Both the position numbers and the translations under genes were made by a program. Positions 42,292 to 51,953 of a stretch of 64,000 nucleotides of DNA are shown here, piece after piece. The notes under the pieces are model-generated. The model was not told the DNA's origin. It saw only the letters and a list, made by a program, of their open reading frames with translations, and did not search any database. The stretch comes from an uncultured Lachnospiraceae bacterium. GTDB lineage: Bacteria > Bacillota > Clostridia > Lachnospirales > Lachnospiraceae. The stretch's first letter is position 1. Every line of letters begins with the position of its first letter. Location: NCBI GenBank assembly GCA_947631955.1, contig CANRNJ010000012.1, positions 1 to 64,000 on the forward strand, read 5' to 3'.

Positions 42292-43518
42292 CTACAGTTC
42301 GATGCCGTTTTCCCGGCACAGCGCCCTTGCGCTCTCCACGGAGTCAATGCCCGTTTTGTTCTTGATCGGAGCAAATTCACGGTTTCTGACCACCTCGTAG
42401 GGCAGGCAGGAATCCAGTTCATGGATCATGTCCAGCACAAGCTGCTCGAACTTATACCCGTTGGGGCTCTCCGGATTCACCGGCATACCGTTTTCATCCA
42501 GATACGGAATCTTTTTTTCCACAATATGAAGCGGAAGTTTCTTCGCCGCGATCTCCTCCAGATCTTTTTCCCGGAACAGATAGTTCAGGATAACGCCGAA
42601 ATCGTACGCCGGTTCTCCCGCCGCATCCTTCGCGTTCATCAGTTCTTCCGTCATTTCGTAATATTCCACGATCGACGGTCTGCCGTCCTCCAGACACATG
42701 GCTCCCACTTTTTCGTCCGGCGCGTTTTTCTTTACCACCTTGGCGCCCGCGGCGCTGCCTGCCGCAATGACCGCCCCCACGAAGCAGGGATCGGCTATGC
42801 GCTGCAGCACGTTGTCCACCGCAAACACGTTGAGCCATTCCACCCCGGCGGCCTTGATCTTATCTACGATGCCCCACTTCATCATGGACAGGAACCACCC
42901 GCCGTTCCCGTTGGGCGATGTGGCCATCTTATACTTCTCTTCCATGTATACCCGACCGTCATAGTCGGACGCAGGCGCCATGTCCTGCCTAAAAAAGGTG
43001 ACATATTCCGGATCGTAACCGAAATAGTTCTTCTCCTTGAAGAAAGCCGTGGTCGCCTCATGGTTCTTGTCGCTCGTCATGACATAAAGGGGAACCCATG
43101 CGTCCGCCGCCCGCACCACGTCCATCAGATTCTCGATAAGGCGCTGGAAGATAAAGACATCCTTAGTCAGGCCGATATTGTAGACGCCTTTGGGCGCATC
43201 GGAGCCAAGCCTTGTCCCCATACCGCCGGCAAGCAGCACCGCGCCGACCTTGCCCGTTTTCACGGCGTCCAATCCGATCTTCGTGTATTCCTCCCGTCTT
43301 GCCTCGATCGCAGGAAGCCGCATCACCTCGATCGGCGTGATCTTCCCTCTGGGATGAAGTTCGGTTTTGTTCCCGGCCTGCTTAAGGACCGCAAGATCCG
43401 TTTCTTCGATCTGCTTAAGCAGCGCTTCTTTCTCGTAACCACTCAGTTCGTCATAATACTTCAGCACATGAAGCTGTCCGTATTCTTCCAGTTTCTCATA
43501 AGCTTCCCGATATTCCAT
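42292..43518 (-). CDS. UDP-sugar pyrophosphorylase (UDPGP family)
   Basis: A 408-residue nucleotidyltransferase of the UDPGP family (UDP-N-acetylglucosamine/galactosamine pyrophosphorylase group), not the GalU family. The nucleotide loop is LLAGGMGTRLGSDAPKGVYNIG near residue 98, shortened here to AGGMGTRLGSDAPKG; other motifs are VMTSDKNHEAT, PNGNGGWFLSM and NVFAVDNVLQRIADP. It joins UTP and a hexose(amine)-1-phosphate. The start at 43518 has GGAG 6 bases upstream; an ATG 12 bases earlier is possible. It lies 163 bases upstream of galE and both feed UDP-sugar pools. Confidence 0.87.
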   Translation of the reverse strand: MEYREAYEKLEEYGQLHVLKYYDELSGYEKEALLKQIEETDLAVLKQAGNKTELHPRGKITPIEVMRLPAIEARREEYTKIGLDAVKTGKVGAVLLAGGMGTRLGSDAPKGVYNIGLTKDVFIFQRLIENLMDVVRAADAWVPLYVMTSDKNHEATTAFFKEKNYFGYDPEYVTFFRQDMAPASDYDGRVYMEEKYKMATSPNGNGGWFLSMMKWGIVDKIKAAGVEWLNVFAVDNVLQRIADPCFVGAVIAAGSAAGAKVVKKNAPDEKVGAMCLEDGRPSIVEYYEMTEELMNAKDAAGEPAYDFGVILNYLFREKDLEEIAAKKLPLHIVEKKIPYLDENGMPVNPESPNGYKFEQLVLDMIHELDSCLPYEVVRNREFAPIKNKTGIDSVESARALCRENGIEL

Positions 43519-43755
43519 GATATTCTCCATTCCGGAGCGTTCCCGCGGCGTGCGGCGCGGATCTTAAATCCGCGTCTGCCATCCCGGCTCTCCTTTTTTT
43601 GAATTTTCCTTTCTGCCATCCGGCGATACCGCATAATAATACTGCACAGACATCCATATCGATATGGCATCAGGGTTTAGAATATGATATAATAGATAAT
43701 AATTTTTTTCAACCATGGAAAAACACGAAAAGTGTAAGCAGGGAGGTACAATCAT

Positions 43756-45807
43756 ATGGGTGGCAGCAAAAAAGAAACACATGCTTCGATACCGGTCTAT
43801 CGGCAGCTTCGCACCAAACTGATCGCTTCGTTCATGGTACCGGTGCTGTGTATCATTGTGCTCGGCGTCGCTTCGTACAGACAGGCTTCCAACGCCATCA
43901 TCAGCAACTATGAGGCATCTGTACAGGAAACGATGGACATGACAAGCCAATACATAGAACTGGTCATTGAAACGGTGCGCTCAGACTATGATCTATATCT
44001 GTCCAACGTCAACATATCCCGGTACTTTGCCGGGGAACTGAGCGACAGTGAAGGGACGGCGCTGGCCATGTCCTACACGAAAGAGATCTCCCGGAACGTA
44101 AAGAAAGATTCCTCGGTGAGCAATCTGTATTTTCTCTCCGACGAACACCCTTCCTTTGCGTCCGCCGATCTGTCCGACGGCGCGCTCTACAGCATATATA
44201 CCCAGACGCCTGAGGGCGCTCTGGCAGACGCCGACCACGATACCTACTATCTGTTTGGCAATCTGTCCGACGCCGACTCCTATTTAGGCACCGACAGCAG
44301 CCAGTATTCGCTCCGTATCGCCAAGCATATGGGCAAAAACAACGCCATCATGCTGCTTGATTTTACGCCCGGCATCATAACGGAATCCCTCTCCTCCCTC
44401 TATCTCGGAGAAGGCAGCTATGCGGCGCTTGTCACACGGGACGGCACGGAATTTTATTCGGACGGCACCTCCGCCAGCGGCTCTGTTTTCGGCAGTTCCG
44501 ATTTCTACCAGACAGCCGCATCCTCGACGGAAAGCGGTATGCAGTATGTAACTTTCAACGGGCAGGCCTATCTGTTCCTGTACTGTCCGATCGTGCCGCA
44601 GTCTGCGGTGATATGCGCTCTGATCCCTGAATCCACCATTCTTGCGCAGGCTTCGGGCATCAAGACGACCGCCGTCATACTGGTCGTCGTGGCGGTCATC
44701 ATCGCGGCGTTCCTCGGATATTTCTTATCCACACGCATGAGCGGCAACATATATTACATCTTAAGACAGCTGAAAAAAGTTTCGGACGGGGATCTGACGA
44801 TTCAGTTGAAATCCAAAAGCAAAGACGAATTCCGGCTTCTTGCCGAGGGCGTCAACTCCATGACAGACAGCATGAAATCCCTGATCACCAGCGTCACCGA
44901 GGCCGGTCATGCCTTAAATCTGGCGGCGGAACAGGTCACTTCCTCTTCCCAGACATTCGTAACGGCCGCGGAAGATATTCAGGGCGCCATTTCGGAGATC
45001 GAGTCCGGCGTCACGCTGCTTGACGAAAATTCCGACGACTGCCTGACCCAGATGGACACCCTTTCCGGCAAGATCGGGGACGTCACCAACGGCACACAGG
45101 AGATCATCTCGCTCACGCAGTCCACGGGCGCTTCCATTACGGACGGCATATCTTCCATGTCCGTCCTGACCGACAGTACCAAGAAGACTTCCGAGATCAC
45201 CGACAATGTCATTCAGGCGATCCAGTCGCTGTCAGACAGATCCCGCTCCATCGGACAGATCGTAGAGAGCATCAACAGCATTGCCAGAGAAACGAACCTG
45301 CTGTCGCTGAACGCTTCCATCGAAGCTGCGAGGGCAGGAGAGTCCGGCCGCGGTTTTGCGGTCGTTGCGGAGCAGATCCGGCAGCTTGCCGATCAGTCGG
45401 CGCAATCCGCCGGACAGATTCAGGTGATCATAGACGATATTGCAAAGACGACGGATACCGTGGCAGATATTGCCAAAGAAGCGGAGTCCACCGTAGAATT
45501 TCAGGAAAAGGCGGTATCGCAGACGACGGAATCCTTCTATGCAATGGATAAACAGGTCCACACTCTGCTGGATTCCATGTCAAATATTTCCGATAATATG
45601 CAGAATATGGAAAACGCCCGCAGCGCCACGTTAAATGCCATCGAGAGCATTTCCGCCATCTCGGCGGAAACATCCGCCGGTTCTTCCAATGTGAATACGA
45701 CCGTCCGCTCGCAGCGCGACGCCATCAAGACTTTGGATGCGGCGGCGACTACGCTGCAGAAGCGCGCGGCGGAACTGACCGAACTGCTGCACAGATTCAC
45801 GATCTAG
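43756..45807 (+). CDS. methyl-accepting chemotaxis protein
   Basis: A 683-residue transmembrane chemoreceptor. Membrane helix 1 is at about 23-42, an extracellular Cache-like sensor at about 45-298, helix 2 at about 300-322 ([20 protein letters not shown]), HAMP at about 323-378, and a cytoplasmic signalling domain at about 400-680. The hairpin tip [20 protein letters not shown] near residue 517 is the CheA/CheW-binding motif. No CheA, CheW or flagellar gene is near, and the only flagellin sequence in the window is a remnant. A TATAAT lies at 43688. Its 3' end overlaps the convergent MATE gene by 11 bases. Confidence 0.93.
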   Translation: MGGSKKETHASIPVYRQLRTKLIASFMVPVLCIIVLGVASYRQASNAIISNYEASVQETMDMTSQYIELVIETVRSDYDLYLSNVNISRYFAGELSDSEGTALAMSYTKEISRNVKKDSSVSNLYFLSDEHPSFASADLSDGALYSIYTQTPEGALADADHDTYYLFGNLSDADSYLGTDSSQYSLRIAKHMGKNNAIMLLDFTPGIITESLSSLYLGEGSYAALVTRDGTEFYSDGTSASGSVFGSSDFYQTAASSTESGMQYVTFNGQAYLFLYCPIVPQSAVICALIPESTILAQASGIKTTAVILVVVAVIIAAFLGYFLSTRMSGNIYYILRQLKKVSDGDLTIQLKSKSKDEFRLLAEGVNSMTDSMKSLITSVTEAGHALNLAAEQVTSSSQTFVTAAEDIQGAISEIESGVTLLDENSDDCLTQMDTLSGKIGDVTNGTQEIISLTQSTGASITDGISSMSVLTDSTKKTSEITDNVIQAIQSLSDRSRSIGQIVESINSIARETNLLSLNASIEAARAGESGRGFAVVAEQIRQLADQSAQSAGQIQVIIDDIAKTTDTVADIAKEAESTVEFQEKAVSQTTESFYAMDKQVHTLLDSMSNISDNMQNMENARSATLNAIESISAISAETSAGSSNVNTTVRSQRDAIKTLDAAATTLQKRAAELTELLHRFTI

Positions 45808-47182
45808 GAACAGACTGCCCGGTTTCTCTATCCGGGCGCGGACTTCCGGACAGCATCCGCTCCGCGTTTTTCCGCACATGGAAAAATGCGGGTATCAGAA
45901 AAACATCTGCAAATATCCACGCAAGAGGATTGGCAAAGCATACCGCACGGAATCCAATAAAGGGAACGAGCACAAAGCCTGTCAGTCCTCTTGCCGTCAT
46001 TTCAAACGCACCGGCAAACACGGCCAGTTTGCTGAATCCCATCCCTTGGATCAGAAAACGTACGATATTGACAAGCGCCAGAAAGAAGTAAAACACAACG
46101 TTGGTCCTGATAAAAAGGACCGCATTGGCGAGGATCGCCGTTTCGTCCGCATCCAGAAACAGCAGCAGCATACGTCCGCCCACGGTATAGACCGCGGCCG
46201 CTGCGACGACGGAATAGATCAGCCCCAATAACGTACACGCCTTAAGTCCTTCGTCCACACGTTTCAGATCGCCCGCGCCAAGATTCTGTCCGCCGTAAGT
46301 CGCCATCGTCGATCCCATCGCGTCAAAAGGACACATAAGAAACATATTCAGCTTGCCGCCTGCCGTGACCGCCGCAACGGCGTCGGAACCGATCCCGTTC
46401 ACCGCACTCTGCAGTATGACGCTGCCGATGGCAGTAATCGAATATTGAAGTCCCATGGGGATCCCCATACTGCACAGTTTGCCCACAAAAAACGGATCCC
46501 ATTTCCGCTCTTCCCGGCTCATGTTCAGAATGGTAAACTTTTTACGCATATAGAGAAGACAGCATATTCCCGCTATGGCCTGAGATGCCACCGTAGCCAC
46601 AGCCGCGCCCGCCACGCCCATCTTAAACACGATGATGCACAGCAGGTCTAAGAAAATGTTCAGCACGGCCGCCATCACAAGAAAGACGACCGGGGTCCTG
46701 CTGTCGCCCAGAGAGCGAAGGATCGCCGCCGTCATATTGTACAGATAAGTGACCGGTATCCCCAGAAAAATAATGAATATGTACGCATAGGACTGGTCTA
46801 TGATATTGCCGGGCGTCCGCATGACCTGAAGTATGACCCGGCACAGCGCAGACACCAGAACGGTCATGACCGCCGCAAAGATAAGCGACAGCCAAACGCA
46901 GTTGGCCACATACTTGCGGAGATTTTCTTCGTGCCGTGCGCCGAATTCCTGCGCTACGGGAATGGCAAAGCCGCTGCAGACACCCATACAGAAACCTATG
47001 ATAAGGAAGTTCACGGAGCCGGTCGCCCCTACTGCCGCCAGCGCGTCCACTCCCAGATAATGCCCTACGATAATGGCGTCCACCATACTGTAGAACTGCT
47101 GAAACAGCAGCCCGAACATAAGCGGTACCGCAAAACCGAGGATCAACCGCATCGGACTTCCCTTCGTCATATCTTTTTCCAT
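45797..47182 (-). CDS. MATE-family efflux transporter
   Basis: A 461-residue protein with 12 predicted membrane helices in two homologous halves. N-terminal signatures include [25 protein letters not shown] (shortened: [14 protein letters not shown]) and the repeat [20 protein letters not shown]; the second half has [25 protein letters not shown] proteins export drugs or metabolites with Na+ or H+. It is of the MepA/DinF-like branch by eye. The start has a weak site. It is distinct from the second MATE gene at 51954. Confidence 0.92.
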   Translation of the reverse strand: MEKDMTKGSPMRLILGFAVPLMFGLLFQQFYSMVDAIIVGHYLGVDALAAVGATGSVNFLIIGFCMGVCSGFAIPVAQEFGARHEENLRKYVANCVWLSLIFAAVMTVLVSALCRVILQVMRTPGNIIDQSYAYIFIIFLGIPVTYLYNMTAAILRSLGDSRTPVVFLVMAAVLNIFLDLLCIIVFKMGVAGAAVATVASQAIAGICCLLYMRKKFTILNMSREERKWDPFFVGKLCSMGIPMGLQYSITAIGSVILQSAVNGIGSDAVAAVTAGGKLNMFLMCPFDAMGSTMATYGGQNLGAGDLKRVDEGLKACTLLGLIYSVVAAAAVYTVGGRMLLLFLDADETAILANAVLFIRTNVVFYFFLALVNIVRFLIQGMGFSKLAVFAGAFEMTARGLTGFVLVPFIGFRAVCFANPLAWIFADVFLIPAFFHVRKNAERMLSGSPRPDRETGQSVPRS

Positions 47183-47370
47183 GACCGCACCATCTCCTCA
47201 CAAACCTTATTCTGCAAAACAACTCAAACATAGCACATCCATACGGGATCCGCAATAATTATTTTGCCTTATCTTTCAAAACGCCGGATTTCGTAAAGCG
47301 ACGGACGCCGTCCCAAAAGATTTTCCGTTTTCTACTGTGCATATGGCGTAAAAAATGATAGATTATAGAT

Positions 47371-47826
47371 ATGGACAAACTACTTCAACTGCATGACAAA
47401 GTTAAATATCATCGATACCGCAGCGACGTTGTGGCCAACGCCGCACACTACAGGAGATACACCAGCCTTTTCAACGACCTGCTGGACGCCTTTCAGAAAG
47501 AGATAAACAATGCCAAACAGACGCCGCCCGCGGACAGAGATAAAGGTATGAAGATGCTGATCGAAGCCGACAACCGCCTCTTTCTGATCGACGCGCGGCA
47601 TAAGCTGAATCTCCTGTCGGAACTGGGAGAGATCTATTACCGCACCGATTCGTATGAAGCGCTGCAGCAGATCCGTATCCTCATGGCGCAGCTGGAAGGC
47701 TGTTTGAGCAGTATCCATGAATATATCGTATCCGGAAGGATAGCTTTTCTGCTCCGCTATCCCGCCGACGATACGATGGAAGTCGTCCGCCTCGTGTGGA
47801 AAGGGACTGATTATACGGCCCAATAA
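47371..47826 (+). CDS. conserved hypothetical helical protein
   Basis: A 151-residue, all-helical soluble protein (KLLQLHDKVKYHRYRSDVVA at the N-terminus, then LFNDLLDAFQKEINNAKQ, and LNLLSELGEIYYRTDSYEAL). It has a four-helix-bundle look, but I cannot assign a family. No Shine-Dalgarno site precedes the ATG; a TATAGAT touches it, so the mRNA may be leaderless or the promoter may be elsewhere. It is convergent with the purine permease gene. Confidence 0.55.
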   Translation: MDKLLQLHDKVKYHRYRSDVVANAAHYRRYTSLFNDLLDAFQKEINNAKQTPPADRDKGMKMLIEADNRLFLIDARHKLNLLSELGEIYYRTDSYEALQQIRILMAQLEGCLSSIHEYIVSGRIAFLLRYPADDTMEVVRLVWKGTDYTAQ

Positions 47827-47884
47827 GCGCTCAGCCGCACGCGGACGGCCGGTTTTGATGCCCGCGTCCCGTTCTATAGGAAAA

Positions 47885-49243
47885 TCATAAGAAAATGTAT
47901 TTACAGATAAACAGCACCGCCAGAACGTACATGAGCGGTGTTATTTTTTTCGCCTTGCCGCAGACAAGATTGATAACTACATAGGAGATGATTCCCACGG
48001 CTATGCCGTCGGATATACTGTAGACAAGCGGCATGGTCAGAAGACACAGGTATGCCGGGACCGCCTCCGTCATGCAGTCAAAATCGATCTGGGTGATCTC
48101 CGACAGCATCAGGAAACCTATGAACAACAGCGCGGGAGCCGTCGCGAAACCGGGAATCGTCGTAAATACCGGTGCAAAGAAGATCGAGAGCAGGAACAGG
48201 AAACCCGTCACCACGGAGGCAAGCCCCGTTCTGCCGCCCGCGGCAACCCCCGAAGAACTCTCCACGAAAGTCGTCGTCGTAGCCGTCCCCAGGACCGCGC
48301 CTGCGCCGGTTGCAATGGCATCTGCCAAAAGCGCCTGTTTGATGCGGGGAAGCCTGCCTTCTTCATCCAGCATATCAGCCTTGCTCGCACAGCCGATCAG
48401 GGTTCCTATGGTATCAAACATATCCACAAATAAAAACGCCAGAATGATAACGACAAAGTCGAGCGGTCCTATCGTACGGAAATCGCCTTTGAAGCACTGT
48501 CCGAACGTCAGGCCGATAGCGCTTATGCTGAAGCTGCTCCACGAAGGGATCAGCGAATAATACCCCGCCTCCGGAACCACGCTGTACAGACCGGTAAGCT
48601 GACAGATGATCCCCAGGATCCATGTGGCCAGAATACCGATCAGGATCGAGCCTTTGACGCCCTTGATATACAGAACGGCAATCAGGAACGTACCGATAAC
48701 AGCCAGGAGCGCGCTGATGCCCGATGTATGGAAATCCGCCGTAAAATCGATGATCGTGACCAGTGTGGAGTCGGAATCCACCACGATCTGCGCATTTTGC
48801 AGCCCGATAAACGCCACATACAGACCGATGCCGACCGAAATACCTTTTTTGAGCTGAACGGGAATGGCGTTAAAGATCGCCTCGCGCACGTTGGTAACGG
48901 ACAGCACGATAAAAATAAGGCCCTCCACGAAGACGGCAAGCAGCGCGATCTGCCACGAATATCCCATCGTGCCGCACACCGTATAGGCAAAATAGACCGC
49001 CAGTCCGAGTCCCGGCGCCAACGCAAACGGATAATTGGCTAAAAACGCCATCAGAAGTGTGCCGATAAATGAGGAAACAGCGGTCGCCATCAGGACTGCT
49101 CCGGCATCCATTCCCGCCGCGGAAAGAAGTGACGGATTGACCGCAAGTATGTAAGCCATCGTCATAAACGTGGTGATCCCGGCGATCACTTCGCTTCTGA
49201 CATTTGTGTCATTTTCCTTAAGTTTAAACCATTTCTCCAACAT
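47885..49243 (-). CDS. NCS2-family purine permease (guanine/hypoxanthine type)
   Basis: A 452-residue transporter with about 14 helices, of the AzgA/PbuG branch of nucleobase-cation symporters. Signatures are EVIAGITTFMTMAYILAVNP near residue 18, PGLGLAVYFAYTV near residue 72, FVDMFDTIGTLIG near residue 272 and ATTTTFVESSSGVAAGGRTGL near residue 320 (shortened TTTTFVESSSGVAAGGRTG). The family takes up hypoxanthine, guanine or adenine. No purine riboswitch is visible in the ~96 bases upstream. Confidence 0.9.
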   Translation of the reverse strand: MLEKWFKLKENDTNVRSEVIAGITTFMTMAYILAVNPSLLSAAGMDAGAVLMATAVSSFIGTLLMAFLANYPFALAPGLGLAVYFAYTVCGTMGYSWQIALLAVFVEGLIFIVLSVTNVREAIFNAIPVQLKKGISVGIGLYVAFIGLQNAQIVVDSDSTLVTIIDFTADFHTSGISALLAVIGTFLIAVLYIKGVKGSILIGILATWILGIICQLTGLYSVVPEAGYYSLIPSWSSFSISAIGLTFGQCFKGDFRTIGPLDFVVIILAFLFVDMFDTIGTLIGCASKADMLDEEGRLPRIKQALLADAIATGAGAVLGTATTTTFVESSSGVAAGGRTGLASVVTGFLFLLSIFFAPVFTTIPGFATAPALLFIGFLMLSEITQIDFDCMTEAVPAYLCLLTMPLVYSISDGIAVGIISYVVINLVCGKAKKITPLMYVLAVLFICKYIFL

Positions 49244-49339
49244 AGCGGCTCCTTTCTTTCCACACAGGACACGGGGATCCTGACCGTATCCGTCTTCTTC
49301 TGCCCGCGTCCTGAGATTCCCGCCGCTGCCGATCTTCTT

Positions 49340-50125
49340 TTATCCCTGTGCGTATCTGGTCAGAAACTGTCTGGTCCTTTCTTCGCGGGGATGATCGATG
49401 ACCTGTTTCGGATCTCCCTGTTCGACGATCACGCCATCGTCCATAAAAATCAGCTTGTCCGAAACATCTCTGGCAAAAGCCATCTCATGGGTAACGATGA
49501 TCATCGTCGTCCTCTGCTCGGCAAGCCCCCGGATCACCTTAAGCACTTCGCCGGTCAACTCCGGGTCCAGTGCGGAGGTGGGCTCGTCGAAACACAGGAT
49601 ATCCGGTTTTAAGGCAAGCGCTCTGGCGATCGCCACGCGCTGCTGCTGCCCGCCGGACAGCTGGTGCGGATAATGCGTCATGCGGTCCGCAAGCCCCATC
49701 TGGTCCAGCAGTTCCCGTCCGTGTTTTTCTATCTGTTCACAGATCGTTTTTTTATTCTGTTTGTAGTCCTCTCTCTCCTTCGCCAACAGCCCTTCCGCTA
49801 GCGTCACATTTTCAAGCGCCGTGTACTGCGGAAAAAGATTGAAGGACTGAAAGACCATCCCGAAATGCAGTCTTTTGGTGCGGAGCCCCTTTTCCTGCTC
49901 TTTGAAAGGCATGGAAGCGTCAAAGAGCGTTTCGCCCCTGACCACGATAGAACCGTTGTCCGGTCTTTCCAAAAAATTAAGACACCGCAAAAGCGTGGTC
50001 TTACCGGATCCCGAAGAGCCGATGATCGCAAGGGCGCTGCCTTCCTCCAGAGAAAAGCTGACCTTGTGCAGCACTGTCGTGGAACCAAAGTTTTTGCTGA
50101 TATCATTTACCTCAAGAATCGCCAT
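49340..50125 (-). CDS. polar amino-acid ABC transporter ATP-binding protein
   Basis: A 261-residue importer ATPase of the GlnQ/HisP family. Walker A is GSSGSGKTTLLRCLNFLE near residue 36, the Q-loop lies in GMVFQSFNLFPQYTALENV, the signature in [16 protein letters not shown], Walker B in [15 protein letters not shown], and the H-loop in VTHEMAFARDV. An insertion of about 12 residues (KEREDYKQNKKT) separates the Q-loop and signature. It is the last gene of a binding protein-permease-ATPase operon. Confidence 0.93.
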   Translation of the reverse strand: MAILEVNDISKNFGSTTVLHKVSFSLEEGSALAIIGSSGSGKTTLLRCLNFLERPDNGSIVVRGETLFDASMPFKEQEKGLRTKRLHFGMVFQSFNLFPQYTALENVTLAEGLLAKEREDYKQNKKTICEQIEKHGRELLDQMGLADRMTHYPHQLSGGQQQRVAIARALALKPDILCFDEPTSALDPELTGEVLKVIRGLAEQRTTMIIVTHEMAFARDVSDKLIFMDDGVIVEQGDPKQVIDHPREERTRQFLTRYAQG

Positions 50126-50137
50126 ATCCTTCCGCTC

Positions 50138-50794
50138 CTATCTGAAATAGTCAAGCCTGCGCTCTATGTGGTTAAACAGAAGCGTCAGTATGCCGACAAA
50201 CAACAGGTAAAATACGCCCGTATAGAACAACGGCCATGTCAGGCCGTTGCTCTTCATAAAAGAATACCCGGCAAAAGTCAATTCGTACGCGGCAATGATC
50301 CGCGCAAGCGAAGTGTCCTTCACCAGTGTGATGATCTCATTGGACATCGGCGGCACGACCCGCTTGACCATCTGCAGAAGCGTTACCTTGAAAAAGATCT
50401 GGCTCTTGGTCATACCGAGCACCTGTCCCGCTTCGCGCTGGCCTGCAGGCACCCCTTCGATGCCTCCCCGGAAGATCACGGAGAAATAGCAGGCGTAATT
50501 GATGCTGAAAGCCACCACCGTTGCCGTGATACGCCCGGCCTCATTGCCGCTCCATATGTTGTGTCCAAGCCACAGACCCGGACCGTAAAATATGATGATC
50601 AGCTGCAGCATAAGAGGCGTACCGCGGATGATCCAGACAAGCACCTGAACCAGACAGCGCAGGGGTTTGAATCTGGTCATCGACCCAAACGCCAATATCA
50701 GCCCTAACGGCAGCGCGAACAAAAGCGTAAATAGAAAAATCTGAAACGTTGTCAGCAAGCCGCCGAGCAGCGACTGGGTTACACTCCAAAACAT
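50138..50794 (-). CDS. polar amino-acid ABC transporter permease
   Basis: A 218-residue HisM/GlnP-type permease with five predicted helices. It has the N-terminal GGLLTTFQIFLFTLLFALPLG (first 20: GGLLTTFQIFLFTLLFALPL), RGTPLMLQLIIIFYG and the EAA coupling loop EAGQVLGMTKSQIFFKVTLLQ (about 130-150). It pairs with the ATPase 12 bases downstream and with the binding protein encoded upstream. Confidence 0.92.
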   Translation of the reverse strand: MFWSVTQSLLGGLLTTFQIFLFTLLFALPLGLILAFGSMTRFKPLRCLVQVLVWIIRGTPLMLQLIIIFYGPGLWLGHNIWSGNEAGRITATVVAFSINYACYFSVIFRGGIEGVPAGQREAGQVLGMTKSQIFFKVTLLQMVKRVVPPMSNEIITLVKDTSLARIIAAYELTFAGYSFMKSNGLTWPLFYTGVFYLLFVGILTLLFNHIERRLDYFR

Positions 50795-50881
50795 GTATTT
50801 TTCTCCTTAGCCGTGTACCGCGGCCACTTCGTAAAAACTATCGTGACAAACGGTGATACCTGTATTCCCGCGCCGGTCCGT

Positions 50882-51685
50882 CTAATTCGGGACCACGATG
50901 ACCTGCGCGTTGTTGCAGTACGGATTCGTACATTCCATAGAAGATGTCACTTCCGATGTAAGCGTCATGCCGTTCCAGACAACGTCAATGTTCTTGGAAT
51001 CCAGTTCCATGATCTTGTTGTCCCAGTCGATCTCGACGAACTGCGCTTCTACGCCCAGTTTTTCCGCTACCTTGCGGGCCATATCGGCATCGAAACCGAT
51101 CCACTCACCGTTCTCGTCCTTGTAATCCATCGGGGCAAAATCCGTAATGCCGACGATCAGAGTACCTTTTCCCTGAATATATTCCACGTCGCTGTCCGAC
51201 GCCGACGCCGTGAACTCACATTCCGGCTGCTCCACCAACGCCTCCTGAACACCGTATGTAGTGGCCGTTTCCTTCATGGAGCCGTCCGCATATGTTTCCG
51301 CAAACACGGCATTGATAAAGGAAGCCAGATCGGAACCCTTACGGCAGCCGACGCCGTACTCCTCGGTAGTCAGTTCCGTCGTATACTTCATGTCGGGATA
51401 ACTGGTGCCTTCTCCGATCATCGCGCCCGCCATCAGCAGATCGATGATCGCCGCATCCGACGTACCCGAAGCGACTTCCATCAGCGCGTCCGCCTGAGAA
51501 GCTACCACGTTGGTCTGAAAACCGTTATCCTCTGCGGCTGCCTCACCGGCGCTCCCCGCCTCCACCGCATATACCATATCGGTGTCCGCCGCCGCATCCG
51601 GCTTCTGTGCGTCGTTTCCGCATCCCGCCAGTACCGTACACACTGTCATAGACAGCGCAAGAATAAGTGCAGATCTCTTTTTCAT
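50882..51685 (-). CDS. amino-acid ABC transporter substrate-binding lipoprotein
   Basis: A 267-residue SBP_bac_3-type binding protein. The N-terminal lipoprotein signal is LALSMTVCTVLAGCGN (lipobox LAGC, Cys22), followed by an acidic linker. Unusually for the family, the region after the linker (AEDNGFQTNVVASQADALME) reads like the second lobe, and the typical first-lobe strand appears later (GTLIVGITDFAPMDYKDENG). The segments therefore look circularly permuted relative to the second binding protein in this window. GGAGG precedes the ATG. Confidence 0.85.
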   Translation of the reverse strand: MKKRSALILALSMTVCTVLAGCGNDAQKPDAAADTDMVYAVEAGSAGEAAAEDNGFQTNVVASQADALMEVASGTSDAAIIDLLMAGAMIGEGTSYPDMKYTTELTTEEYGVGCRKGSDLASFINAVFAETYADGSMKETATTYGVQEALVEQPECEFTASASDSDVEYIQGKGTLIVGITDFAPMDYKDENGEWIGFDADMARKVAEKLGVEAQFVEIDWDNKIMELDSKNIDVVWNGMTLTSEVTSSMECTNPYCNNAQVIVVPN

Positions 51686-51752
51686 AATGTTCTCCTCCTC
51701 TTATCGCATCGATTGGTTCCACACGCAGTAATAACGGTCTGAAACCGTTTGT

Positions 51753-51781
51753 ATTTTATCACAGCATCAGACTAAAGTAAA
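51753..51781 (-). promoter_or_regulatory. promoter of the first amino-acid ABC operon
   Basis: Minus-strand TTTACT (51781-51776) and TAAAAT (51758-51753) have a 17-base spacer. An inverted repeat AACGGT/ACCGTT (51733-51738 with 51744-51749) sits just past the -10, at the likely start site. Confidence 0.55.
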
Positions 51782-51799
51782 TAGAAACAATGTATTGTA

Positions 51800-51828
51800 T
51801 TGCACGGAAAGTGTGAGTAAAATATAAT
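51800..51828 (+). promoter_or_regulatory. promoter of the second MATE gene
   Basis: TTGCAC (51800-51805) and TATAAT (51823-51828) have a 17-base spacer. It is divergent from the ABC-operon promoter, with 18 bases between the two -35 elements. Confidence 0.7.
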
Positions 51829-51830
51829 TA

Positions 51831-51899
51831 TCCTGTGCCTCTATGGCGATACGGTCAAAAAACGCCGGTCCCCCGCGTACAGCGGACAAATAGAGCAGG
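51831..51899 (+). ncRNA. structured 5' leader of the second MATE gene
   Basis: Starting at the expected transcript start, CCTG and CTCTAT (51839-51844) pair with ATAGAG (51890-51895) and CAGG. Within this closing stem are two hairpins, GGCG/CGCC and CCGC/GCGG. The result is a compact three-way junction of about 68 bases. No known riboswitch class was recognised. Confidence 0.4.
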
Positions 51900-51953
51900 G
51901 AAGCAAAAAGGCAGACGCATGGAGAAACGGCCGGAAAGGAAAACAGCGCAGAA

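Noticed and set aside
49244-49339. Purine riboswitch upstream of the NCS2 permease
   Set aside because: The conserved purine-aptamer blocks were looked for and not found; the permease leader begins at 49244 and no three-helix junction is evident.
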